A DNA stretch of 64,000 nucleotides. It comes from Verrucomicrobiota bacterium (GTDB lineage Bacteria; Verrucomicrobiota; Verrucomicrobiia; Verrucomicrobiales; Akkermansiaceae). Location: the NCBI GenBank assembly GCA_026397725.1, contig JAPLUI010000330.1:1-64000 (forward strand), read 5' to 3'. A program made the translations under genes and the position numbers. Of this stretch, positions 46,501 through 54,751 are shown one piece after another. The notes under the pieces are model-generated. The model was not told the DNA's origin, did no database searches, and saw only the letters and a list, made by a program, of their open reading frames with translations. Each line of letters begins with the position of its first letter. Position 1 is the first letter of the stretch.

Positions 46501-46764
46501 ATGGCCATGGAATTGCCGGGCATCTACGCGCGCACCGACACGGACGAAATGTTTGTCTTCGACCACGTTGCGGCCCAGATGCTCCAGCGTGGCAACGACG
46601 GCGTGACCATCAAGATCACCAATCCCACCGAGTTTGAAGCCCAAGTGGCGGTTCTAACCGAGAACGCGGAGCAGGCGCAACGCCCGCTCGGCGCCACCGC
46701 CTTCCTCAAGTGGCGGAAGGTCGCCGTCAAGGCGGGCGCAACCCTCCAAGTCAACTCCAACTAA
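43591..46764 (+). CDS. Secreted three-domain protein: beta-sandwich, SGNH esterase, (alpha/alpha)-barrel
   Basis: The 1057-residue protein has a signal peptide (MNMKSLAVLLTLTMPFVAIA). Residues 30-220 are a concanavalin-like beta-sandwich. Residues 230-450 are an SGNH hydrolase: MGTSLTGG carries the Ser, then NEGVGASAS and FGTNDA, and DRIHPQAEG carries the Asp-His pair; GTS instead of GDS is seen in some sialate-esterase-like members. The remaining 600 residues hold a beta domain and helical repeats (YWMTKQFMLLKAQGH, GGLALAARYFN, GDALFKIYRATGDRRYAELL) resembling an (alpha/alpha)6 glycosidase barrel of no family I can name. The protein may couple ester removal with glycan cleavage. Confidence 0.75.
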   Translation: MNMKSLAVLLTLTMPFVAIAAAPDPPGKHLDGGGTLVFAKPGDGGRSYLRTSRADFAKGDFQAEVTVTLKGGGGAGCAFFGIGCGRENPGASQEPSTAPSVYVRLAPGDFAGGVVTTSVNGQESVSHPAPAGDGTHRVRFTWDAAGKRALFEIDANWDGKAFQADWAATVPAGSVAFGDAGHLFVGGANGVRVADFAVKAVSPAQIQAAGFAETFSNDPTAGTWLAPTKGARFIEALRAGRKVTLATMGTSLTGGTWRWPEVMMNDWLNKEWPGQVTLCNEGVGASASSMGFNGDMTTSGLGKLDAVIAHKPDAVFIEFGTNDAFLPYRISLEDSKKNLNVMIDRLLAANPATEVILQTMNSCMDQPQPGGGKHATDRPQVAAYFEGYREVAKARGLLLVDHYPNWLKIMTSDLPLFDRLVPDRIHPQAEGYQKVLLPELKATLCPPPVAEAPNTAVGKLLEPLGGNLRLLACWYDGPKLAASRPFAAGELRTPSNRWTSEVRTTPVPNENDALDLAVTFKLAEGRNKSAGIAVAFDFAKWSANNYVLIPASVYNGNRNRIEYRGYCTGFNAGDFSNKDLPVTHGDVPRLELAAGTPSKIEVNASNASTPALCFYNRETKRGFIVLAEQGLREGGRILDHGLMNTFPMLALGDAMHRERAIKTFNFVMPAAVGKSGYFLASVYADGKAGGRDWYPKLPIVLTRQNADVLYWMTKQFMLLKAQGHAAAIKPAWEQAVRQLAQAFVNTWKRHGQWGNYVNHETGEIAIFNSTGGATAIGGLALAARYFNNPEFSSVAQAAADYYYQQDFLGKGFTYGACSDIMQNADSETAAGFMTALMTLHETTGERRWLEMSRNLANLAATWTVSYDYQLPANTELAQLGAKLAGVYWASTQNKHGAPGICTSSGDALFKIYRATGDRRYAELLRDIVHAHAEGIKPDGQITERLTYCDADSRGSRGDGSTGWNELNGILMAMELPGIYARTDTDEMFVFDHVAAQMLQRGNDGVTIKITNPTEFEAQVAVLTENAEQAQRPLGATAFLKWRKVAVKAGATLQVNSN

Positions 46765-46771
46765 CAAACAT

Positions 46772-49504
46772 ATGAACATGAGAAAACCAGCATTAGTCCT
46801 GGCCGTTGCCTGTGCCTGCACGGCACAAGCCGGCCAGATCATGGTGACAAGTGACGCGCCGGCGAAGGTGAGGCTGGCCGCGAAGGAAGTCCGCCGCTAT
46901 GTCTATCTGCGGACTGGCGAGCTGCTGCCCATCGCGGCGGGAACCGGCTCGATCCAACTGCGGGTGGACGGCGCACTCCAGCCGCAGCAATTCCGGCTCA
47001 AGTCCGACGGCAAGTCCCTAACGATCACCGGCGGCAGCGACATCGGCGTGCTCTATGGCGCGTATGCCTTCATCGAGAAGCTCGGCGTGCGGTTCTATCT
47101 GCACGGCGACGTGATACCGGATGGCAGGATTCCGTTGGCATTGCCGGCCTTGGATGAGATCCGCCAGCCGCTGTTCGAGCTTCGCGGCATCAACCCGTGG
47201 GGTTGCCACCCGGCCGGCATGGATGCGTGGACTGCGGATGACTACAAGGCCGTGTTCTCGCAACTGGCCAAAATGCGGATGAACTTCCTCGGCATCCACA
47301 CTTACCCGGACGGCTTGCCATTTGCCGAACCGACCGTGTGGCACGGGTTGGCCGGCGACTTCGACGCGCAGGGGCAGGTCAAGTTCAGTTACCCGTCGCA
47401 CTATTTCAGCACGCTGGCGAGCGGGTTTCAGGGCTATGTGGCGAAGAAGACCGGCAACTACAGTTTTGGGGGGTCGCTGCTGTTTGAGCGGGACGATTGG
47501 GCGCCACCGGTGATGGTGGGCCAGTGTCCGCAGCCAACGACGCCGGAGGGCAGCAACGAAGTGTTCAACCGGATGGCAGCGCAATTCCGCGACGCGTTTG
47601 GTTTCGCCAGGCAGGTGGGCGTCAAGACCTGCCTTGGCACCGAGACGCCCTTGGCGATTCCCAAGGCGGTGCAAGCACGGTTGAAGGCGCAAGGCAAGAA
47701 TCCCGCCGATCCGGCCGTGGTGCGCGATGTTTACGAAGCCACTTTCCGCCGCATCATGGCCAGCCATCCGCTCGACTACTATTGGCTTTGGACGCCGGAA
47801 GGCTGGAGGATAGAAGGCACGCCCGCGCAACACCAAGCCACCGTGGCCGACATCAAACTTGCGTATGAAGCGCTGCGCAATGTCGGCGCGCCGTTTCAGT
47901 TGGCCACCGCCGGGTGGATGCTTGGCCCGAAACATGACCGCGCCGCGTTCGATGCCGATCTGCCCAAGGACATTTCCATGAGCACCCTGCTTGAGGAACT
48001 CGGCACCATTGTCGTGGACCCGGCATTCGGCCGCATCAAGGGCCGCGCCAAGTGGGCGATCCCCTGGCTTGAAAGCGACGTCTATCAGGGCCTCGCCGGG
48101 GTCCAGTTGCTCGCCGGCCGGATGCGCCGCGATGCGGCGGACGCCGCGGCCTATGGCTGCACCGGCCTGATGGGGCTGCAATGGCGCACCGACATCCTCG
48201 CTCCTAACATCTCGGCCCTGGCCCAGGCGGCGTGGGATCAGAATTGGAAACCCGTGCCCAAGACGGTTTGGCAGATGGAGGGCAACATCGCCGATTACCC
48301 CAACGCGAAGATCACGGGTACCGCCGATGAAGTACCCTATCGATCCTGCCGATACGACCTCAAGACCATCAAAGTGAAGGTGCCTAACGGAAACTACAAG
48401 GTGACCCTCAAGTTCTGCGAGCCGCACTTCCAGGCACCCGCCCAACGGGTCTTCGACGTGCAGTTGCAGGGCCGGACGATGATCAAGGACCTCGACATCT
48501 TCGCCAAGGTCGGCCAGTTCGCCGCCTTGGACTTCACCTTCGACGAGGTGGCGGCAAGCGATGGCGTGTTGACCATCGACCTGATCGCCCGCAAGTCGCT
48601 GCCATGCATCTCCGCCATTGCCGTGGATGGCCCCGGCTTCACCAGCAAGCTCAATTGCGGCGGCCCCGCCTCTAACGAGTGGCAGGCCGACACCGCAGGC
48701 AACCCCCGCAACCTGCCCTGCGACGATTTTTACGCCGACTGGGCTCTCGCCAATTTCGGCCCTGAAGCGGCCGCCGACATCGCCACCATCTTCACGCGCA
48801 TCGACGGCCGGGTGCCCTGGGCCACGGCCGACGGCTGTCCGGTCGGTCCGCTTACACCGAATGCCACTCCTTGGAGCAAGGAGTCCGCCCAGTTTGCGTT
48901 CGTCGATGATTTTGCGAAGTTGCGGGCTCGCGTCCGCGGGGCCGGCAACCTCGAGCGCTTCGCCTACTGGCACAACACCTTCAGCTATTACCGCTTGCTG
49001 GCGGAAGTCCGCTGCGCCTTGGGTGCGAAGGCCCCGCCCGCGGAAATCACCCGCCTCTGGGGGGAAACCTATCGACACTTGTTAGCCTCGGTCAACACGC
49101 CCGGCGCGCTCGCCGCCGTCGTCACCATGGAGAATTATCCGGACTGGGGGCCGCGGGTCGCGCCGCATGCCACGCAGCCCTGGCCCAAGGCATACCAAGG
49201 CACGCCCCGGCTCATCGTGACGACCGTGCGCAGCATCGTGGCGAAGGACGAGGCGTTGACGCTCAAAATCATCGCCCTCGACAACCAGCCGATGAAATCG
49301 CTCAGCGTGAAGATCCGCCCGCTCGGCTCGGCGAACTGGCAAATCGTCCCGACGCGGCACCTCGCCCGCGCCGTGCATGAAGCAACGTTGCCGCCGGCAC
49401 AGGATGATTTTGAGTATCATATCACCGCCGAAACCGCCGCCGGCCAAACCCTCGTCTGGCCAGCCACTGCACCCGACCTCAACCAGTCGGTTGTCATCCA
49501 TTAA
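46772..49504 (+). CDS. Secreted GH67N-domain / TIM-barrel protein with malectin domain (paralogue 2)
   Basis: The 910-residue protein has a signal peptide (MNMRKPALVLAVACACTAQA). It has the same domain order as the protein at 33679: GH67N-type N domain (AAKEVRRYVYLRTGELLPI, GVLYGAYAFIEKLGVRFYL), barrel (MNFLGIHTYPDG, DYYWLWTPEGW, GLMGLQWRTDI), malectin-like domain (about 510-630) and C-terminal beta part (DDFEYHITAETAAGQTLVWP). The start follows the previous stop by seven bases. Two copies in one locus, one beside the pseudogene cluster and one inside the later operon, point to duplication of a block. Confidence 0.78.
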   Translation: MNMRKPALVLAVACACTAQAGQIMVTSDAPAKVRLAAKEVRRYVYLRTGELLPIAAGTGSIQLRVDGALQPQQFRLKSDGKSLTITGGSDIGVLYGAYAFIEKLGVRFYLHGDVIPDGRIPLALPALDEIRQPLFELRGINPWGCHPAGMDAWTADDYKAVFSQLAKMRMNFLGIHTYPDGLPFAEPTVWHGLAGDFDAQGQVKFSYPSHYFSTLASGFQGYVAKKTGNYSFGGSLLFERDDWAPPVMVGQCPQPTTPEGSNEVFNRMAAQFRDAFGFARQVGVKTCLGTETPLAIPKAVQARLKAQGKNPADPAVVRDVYEATFRRIMASHPLDYYWLWTPEGWRIEGTPAQHQATVADIKLAYEALRNVGAPFQLATAGWMLGPKHDRAAFDADLPKDISMSTLLEELGTIVVDPAFGRIKGRAKWAIPWLESDVYQGLAGVQLLAGRMRRDAADAAAYGCTGLMGLQWRTDILAPNISALAQAAWDQNWKPVPKTVWQMEGNIADYPNAKITGTADEVPYRSCRYDLKTIKVKVPNGNYKVTLKFCEPHFQAPAQRVFDVQLQGRTMIKDLDIFAKVGQFAALDFTFDEVAASDGVLTIDLIARKSLPCISAIAVDGPGFTSKLNCGGPASNEWQADTAGNPRNLPCDDFYADWALANFGPEAAADIATIFTRIDGRVPWATADGCPVGPLTPNATPWSKESAQFAFVDDFAKLRARVRGAGNLERFAYWHNTFSYYRLLAEVRCALGAKAPPAEITRLWGETYRHLLASVNTPGALAAVVTMENYPDWGPRVAPHATQPWPKAYQGTPRLIVTTVRSIVAKDEALTLKIIALDNQPMKSLSVKIRPLGSANWQIVPTRHLARAVHEATLPPAQDDFEYHITAETAAGQTLVWPATAPDLNQSVVIH

Positions 49505-49522
49505 TCACAAGTATCCACGATC

Positions 49523-51352
49523 ATGAAAGAACTCGCCGCATTCCTGGCCATCCTCATGGCGGTTGCCGTCACCGCTGCTGAAGCCACCACTACCGACACT
49601 GGAAAGTTGGTCCCGCAGGACGCCGGCGGGGTGGTGTGGGAATCGGCAGCAGGACGCGCGGTGCGCATCAAGGTGCCGCAATTGACGCTGGAAGATGCCA
49701 GCGACCACGCCCGCTTGCCATTCAAGGTCGAACTCAAGGGGCGTTCGCTGGAGCAGGGCCAGGCGGTGCTGGAGTATCTGCTAAGTCTGAACGACAAGGG
49801 TTTCAATATCAGCGGCTCGGCGACCCTCAAGGCGTCGCTGCCGGCAGACTCGCAGGCGGACGTGCTCATCAGTCACCTCGAGCTCGCCTTCCGGGAAGCG
49901 GTGCCGGCCGACGTGGAAGCGGTGTGTGCGTTCGACGTGCAAGGCGAACCGGCCCGCCAGATGGGCCTGCCGGAACGGGATGGCTGCTTCAAGCTCTGGC
50001 CGCTCGCACCGGACGGCGGCGGCGCGGGCCGGTTTGACCTGGGCAATGCCGCCAAAGGCCCTGTGCCATGCAACGCCCTTGGCCTCCCCGTGGTGGGACT
50101 GGTTTTTGACGCCAGGGAGTCGCCCGGCACGCCGCCAGCACTGCAATTGTCCATCGCCGCCGACCCGTACTGTGGCAGCTACTTTCAGGCCCAGGTGACT
50201 GCGGCAGGAACGCAAGTGGCGCTGCGCACCACCTACAACGGAGCGGTGGTGCCGGTGCGCGCCGAACGCCGCACTTTGGCGCTGGAGTTCAACCGCCATG
50301 GTGCCGACGGGATCTTGCGCAATTTTTACCGCACGATACCGGAGATCCGGCCGGGGCCGCCGTGGCTCCAGGGGATCCATTTGGTTTACTACGATTACTT
50401 GTCGCAGAAGGGCGAGGGGTGGTTCAAGGATCTCAAGGTCTTGGCCGATCGGATACCAGCGGAGCAGCGCGGCGGGGTCGCCGTTTGTTTGCACGGTTGG
50501 TATGACTACTACCAGCACTACGCCTACGACCACAAGAACGGGAAGTTGCTCAAGGAGTGGACGGCCTTCCCCGGCACATACAAGGTGCCAATGAGCCTAA
50601 CCGATATGCACCGGCGCCTGAAGTTTGCGAAGGATCTCGGCTTCCGGGTGTTGCTCTATTTTTGCGACGGCACCAACAGCGACGAAGGCGCGCCGGATTT
50701 CAACAAGGACTATGTGTTGAAGGACAAGGCCGGCAAGACCTTCCCCGGCTGGAAAGGACCGGACTCGCTGGGGCAACCCTGGATGATGGATCCGAGCGTG
50801 CCGGGACTGCGTGAATGGTACCGTGGTTATATGAAGGCGTTGCTGGATGAATACGCGCGGGACATGGATGGCTTGGTGTGGGATGAGACGTTTTACATTC
50901 CTGTGGATTTCATCTCGCACGGCCAGGCCGGGCCGGCTCATGCGGATCGCGCGATGATGAGCCTGGTGGCGGAGCTGACCCGGATGGTCCAGTCCTATCA
51001 AGACCGGAATCCGGACCTGGTTTTGCTGGCTGCCGATAACGGTACCACCAGTTATGCATTGGTCGCACACGGCACCTATCAAGACAGCGGCGCGGGCGAG
51101 CAGCATTGGGGGCCAAGCATGTTCGCCAACTACCGCAACAGTCTTTGGAGCTGCAATTGGTGTCCGGTGACTGGCGCCGCTAACAACCAGATCGCCGCCG
51201 AGAAGTATGGGCTGCCGCAAGGGGTGTCAAACGGCTGGGGTGACAACTGCGGTCCCAGCCAGATGCCGCCCGAGTTGCTGGAAACCGTCCTCAAACGATT
51301 CACCAAAAACGTGGAGTCCAAGCGCCAACACCTCCGCTATCTGGCTCCATGA
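49523..51352 (+). CDS. Secreted protein of unknown function, probable TIM-barrel glycoside hydrolase
   Basis: The 609-residue protein has a signal peptide (MKELAAFLAILMAVAVTA). Residues 30-270 are beta-rich; residues 280-600 look like a TIM barrel: GIHLVYYDYL, GVAVCLHGWYDYYQHY, FRVLLYFCDGTNSDEG, ARDMDGLVWDETFYIP and LVLLAADNGTTSYA fall where barrel strands end in acidic residues. DGLVWDE is a plausible catalytic site. I do not recognise a named GH family. It lies 18 bases after its predecessor, in the same operon. Confidence 0.6.
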   Translation: MKELAAFLAILMAVAVTAAEATTTDTGKLVPQDAGGVVWESAAGRAVRIKVPQLTLEDASDHARLPFKVELKGRSLEQGQAVLEYLLSLNDKGFNISGSATLKASLPADSQADVLISHLELAFREAVPADVEAVCAFDVQGEPARQMGLPERDGCFKLWPLAPDGGGAGRFDLGNAAKGPVPCNALGLPVVGLVFDARESPGTPPALQLSIAADPYCGSYFQAQVTAAGTQVALRTTYNGAVVPVRAERRTLALEFNRHGADGILRNFYRTIPEIRPGPPWLQGIHLVYYDYLSQKGEGWFKDLKVLADRIPAEQRGGVAVCLHGWYDYYQHYAYDHKNGKLLKEWTAFPGTYKVPMSLTDMHRRLKFAKDLGFRVLLYFCDGTNSDEGAPDFNKDYVLKDKAGKTFPGWKGPDSLGQPWMMDPSVPGLREWYRGYMKALLDEYARDMDGLVWDETFYIPVDFISHGQAGPAHADRAMMSLVAELTRMVQSYQDRNPDLVLLAADNGTTSYALVAHGTYQDSGAGEQHWGPSMFANYRNSLWSCNWCPVTGAANNQIAAEKYGLPQGVSNGWGDNCGPSQMPPELLETVLKRFTKNVESKRQHLRYLAP

Positions 51353-51399
51353 TGCTGGTGAATGACGATTGATTGCCCACAACCAAGAAAGCCATGACC

Positions 51400-54300
51400 A
51401 TGAAAACATTCACAACATCGGCCCCGCTGACCATCACCTTACTGTTAGCAGCGGTCACCGCCGCAGCGCAGGAGGCGCCGGCCGGATACACCGGGCTGCA
51501 GACCGAGATTGCACCCTTTCGGTGGCCGTCCAAGACGCCCGATGGCTGTCCGTTTCCACCCTCCGAGACGCTTGCCGGCATCGAATTCACCGGTCGCTAT
51601 CGCAACTACACCAACGCGGACACCTGGTATCCAACCTGGGCGGATGACGGCAATCTCTATTCACCGTGGACCGACGGTTATCTGCTGGATAACGGCGGGA
51701 CCTGGGTGGAGACAACCTGCACCCCGACCCAGCCGCTGTTTGGCGAGGACCCTGCCAAGGCTCCGGTTAGGTTTGGTGCCCCGCACTTCGTTGATTTCGG
51801 CAGGAACATGCAGCATTCGCCGGACGGCAAAGCCTACCTTGTGGCCCACGGGTCAACCCGCCGGGAACCCCAAGCCGAATGGCAAATGACCGATCAGGTG
51901 TATATGGCGCGAGTCACCCCATCGCCAGCTACGATCAATGATCCCAAGGCGTATGAATTTTTCGCCGGCTACAACGCCGAGGGCAAGGCGCAGTGGTCTA
52001 ACGATCTTGCCAAGGTCAAGCCGCTGCTCACCTGGGAAGGGCGCCTGGGGATTGTGACGGCCTTTTATGTCGCGCCGCTGAAGAAATTCCTTATGTTCAT
52101 CAGCCGGGCGACGAGCTTGGCGAGTGACGCTCCGCACGATACCATCATCCTGGAGGCCGACGCCGTGGACGGCCCGTGGAAGCTGGTGGAATATCTGCCG
52201 GCATTCGGGCCCAATGCCTACTTTGTCAACCTGCCCACGAAGTTCATCAGCAAGGATGGTCTAACAGGGTGGTTGTGTTATTCGTCGTGTTGGGACAACA
52301 AGGCGAATTTCCGGCCCGGCAACCCAAGCGGCAGCCATTATGCCATGTCGCTGCACGAAATCCGCTGGCTGCCACGAGTCGTTGCGCCAGCCAGCACTAA
52401 CAACAAGCCTGACTCCCCTGTCGTCAAGGTTCCCGCCGCAAGTGCCGCGCTTCCGGCGACCGCTGCATCTGCCACACCTGCGACCGCTGCGGCTGCCATC
52501 TCGTGGCGCCGGACGGAGACCACACTGGCGCTGGTCAGAGGATCTAACATCCTTTGGCAGGCGGTGGCGGATCCGGCCCAGGGCAAGCCGTATTTTCATC
52601 CATTGGCGACGCCGGGTGGCGTGGTGGTTAGTGATTTGCGGCCGCCGGATCATCTGTGGCACCGTGGTTTGTGGTGGTCGTGGAAGCTCATTAACGGGCT
52701 CAACTACTGGGACCAGGATCCCGGAGAGGCTAACATGAATGGACTCTCGGGCGCTTTCAACCTCCAGGGCGCCGCTGACAAACTGGCCCGGCCCACGCCG
52801 GAACAGATCGCCTGGCACGACCAGGAGCGGATCATGTTCATCCACTTTGGCGTGGCGACATGGGAGGGCACCGAGTACGACGCCGACGGAACGACTGATT
52901 TGTCGAAGATGAATCCGGAAGGGTTTGACGCGGAAGCGGTCTGCCGGGTCGCGCAATCGTGGGGTGCCAAGCAGATCCTGCTGGTGGCGAAGCATGTGGG
53001 CGGCTTCTGCTGGTGGCCCACGGTGACCACCGATTATTGCGTCCGCAACATCCCGTGGCAGAACGGCAAAGGCAACCTGGTCAAGGAGGTTGCCGCGGCC
53101 TGTCGGCGTCACGGGCTGAGTATGGGAATCTATATCTATCCGGACGACGTCCGCTTCGCCAAGGGCATCGGATGCAGTGGCAAGACCGACGACCCCGCGA
53201 AGCAGGAGGAGTGGAACCGGCTGTTCCGCCAACAGTGGACCGAGGTTCTATCAATCTGCGGTCCGGATCTGGTGCGGGAAGTCTGGCTCGATGGCGGCTG
53301 TTCCATTGCGCTCGACGACATTCTCAAGACACTCGCCCCGCGCGCCGTCGTCTTCCAAGGACGCCACGCAAGCATCCGCTGGGTAGGCAACGAGCGCGGC
53401 ATTGCCCGCGACCCTAACTGGAACACGCTGAAGAAAGCCGATCTGGAAAGCGGCGTGGCCACCGACGCGCAAAGCACTCCCGACGGCGATGCATGGGCAC
53501 CCGTGGAGTGCGATGTCACACTCTATGATCACAACTGGTTCTGGAATCCGGGCAACGAGCGCAAGCGCCGCAGCGCGGCCCAACTCATGGAACTCTACGT
53601 CAAGTCCGTGGGCCGGGGATCGATCCTGCTGCTCAATTCCACACCGATGACCAGCGGCGGTTATCCCGAAGGTGATGTCGCACGTTATCGCGAATTCGGT
53701 GAGGCAATCGAACGCAACTTCGGTCACCCCGTGGCCGTCGCGGCGAATCTAACAGGCTCCACCGCCGAACTCGACCTGGGAGACGCGCGGCGAGTTAACT
53801 GTTCCGATGTGTGGGAGGACTTCCAACTCGGGCACCGCATCCGTGAATACGTCATCGAGGGACGCGTCAGCGGCACCTGGGTGAAGCTTGTGCAAGGCAC
53901 CGCGGTCGGAAGACGCAAGCTGGATTTCTTCGCACCGGTGATGGCGGATCGCTTGCGGCTGCGGGTGGTGCAGTCCGCTGGGGATCCTTTGATCCGGAAA
54001 TTCCAGGCGCACCAGGTGGATGACTCGCTGGCTGGGATGCAGTCGCCGCCGTTGAGCCAGGATGCCGCGGCGACGTCCTCGACCGCGCATAGCGCGCCCT
54101 ACGCGGCGAAGTTCCTGGTGGATGGCGATCCTCAGACCCGCTGGAGCGCGGCGGACGCTGATCCTGATCCGTGGGTCGAACTGGATCTCGGGCGGCCCAG
54201 GAAAATCGCCAGCCTGTCGGCGAGTGAACTGGCTGATCGTGTTAGCGAGTTCCGCGTCGAGGCCCGCAACACCAGCGACGAACCATGGCGGACCGCGTTC

Positions 54301-54744
54301 GAGGGCGGGCGCATCGGCCAGGACTTCCACGCCGACTTTGATCGCACCACCGCACGCTATGTTAGGCTGCATGTGACCCGCTACGATGGCCCTGCCCCGA
54401 CACTGTGGGAATTCCGGCTGCTAGACCGGCCCGAGGCATGGGAGAACGCCGGAACTTGGGCCGGCCCGACCGCAGCGGTGGACTTGTCGGCTGCGGTCAA
54501 CGAGCCCGCTCAATATGACGTGCGCTTTGTCGGGGCGGAAGGAGCCCCGGTGGGAATTCGCGGCGCGGTCCTGCTGTTGGAGGGCAAAGCCGCCACACCG
54601 GACCAGATCGAAGGCGTCGGCACGCCGACGCTGCGCATCAATCGCAGCCAGGCGCTGGGTCCCGGCGCCTCAACCGGAGTGCGGGTGGAGCTGGACGCGG
54701 CAGGCGGCGCGGGAGGAATCGTCCAGATCCGGCCACGGCAATGA
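51400..54744 (+). CDS. Three-part secreted fusion: propeller, PmoA-like fragment, GH29 alpha-L-fucosidase with CBM32
   Basis: I use the ATG at 51400 (51394 is a close alternative); the signal peptide is MKTFTTSAPLTITLLLAAVTAAA. Residues 25-330 are a propeller-like domain resembling DUF4185/GH43-like proteins. After a Pro/Ala linker, residues 366-445 (ISWRRTETTLALV.., PDHLWHRGLWWSW) match the front of the PmoA-like DUF6807 family only. From about 464 a GH29 alpha-L-fucosidase begins (RIMFIHFGVATWEG, KHVGGFCWWPT, NGKGNLVKEV) with nucleophile D631 in EVWLDGG, and then a discoidin/CBM32 domain near 895-1000. The GH29 part looks complete; the PmoA part does not. It reads as a multi-gene fusion. 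Confidence 0.8.
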   Translation: MKTFTTSAPLTITLLLAAVTAAAQEAPAGYTGLQTEIAPFRWPSKTPDGCPFPPSETLAGIEFTGRYRNYTNADTWYPTWADDGNLYSPWTDGYLLDNGGTWVETTCTPTQPLFGEDPAKAPVRFGAPHFVDFGRNMQHSPDGKAYLVAHGSTRREPQAEWQMTDQVYMARVTPSPATINDPKAYEFFAGYNAEGKAQWSNDLAKVKPLLTWEGRLGIVTAFYVAPLKKFLMFISRATSLASDAPHDTIILEADAVDGPWKLVEYLPAFGPNAYFVNLPTKFISKDGLTGWLCYSSCWDNKANFRPGNPSGSHYAMSLHEIRWLPRVVAPASTNNKPDSPVVKVPAASAALPATAASATPATAAAAISWRRTETTLALVRGSNILWQAVADPAQGKPYFHPLATPGGVVVSDLRPPDHLWHRGLWWSWKLINGLNYWDQDPGEANMNGLSGAFNLQGAADKLARPTPEQIAWHDQERIMFIHFGVATWEGTEYDADGTTDLSKMNPEGFDAEAVCRVAQSWGAKQILLVAKHVGGFCWWPTVTTDYCVRNIPWQNGKGNLVKEVAAACRRHGLSMGIYIYPDDVRFAKGIGCSGKTDDPAKQEEWNRLFRQQWTEVLSICGPDLVREVWLDGGCSIALDDILKTLAPRAVVFQGRHASIRWVGNERGIARDPNWNTLKKADLESGVATDAQSTPDGDAWAPVECDVTLYDHNWFWNPGNERKRRSAAQLMELYVKSVGRGSILLLNSTPMTSGGYPEGDVARYREFGEAIERNFGHPVAVAANLTGSTAELDLGDARRVNCSDVWEDFQLGHRIREYVIEGRVSGTWVKLVQGTAVGRRKLDFFAPVMADRLRLRVVQSAGDPLIRKFQAHQVDDSLAGMQSPPLSQDAAATSSTAHSAPYAAKFLVDGDPQTRWSAADADPDPWVELDLGRPRKIASLSASELADRVSEFRVEARNTSDEPWRTAFEGGRIGQDFHADFDRTTARYVRLHVTRYDGPAPTLWEFRLLDRPEAWENAGTWAGPTAAVDLSAAVNEPAQYDVRFVGAEGAPVGIRGAVLLLEGKAATPDQIEGVGTPTLRINRSQALGPGASTGVRVELDAAGGAGGIVQIRPRQ

Positions 54745-54751
54745 GTCTGGC

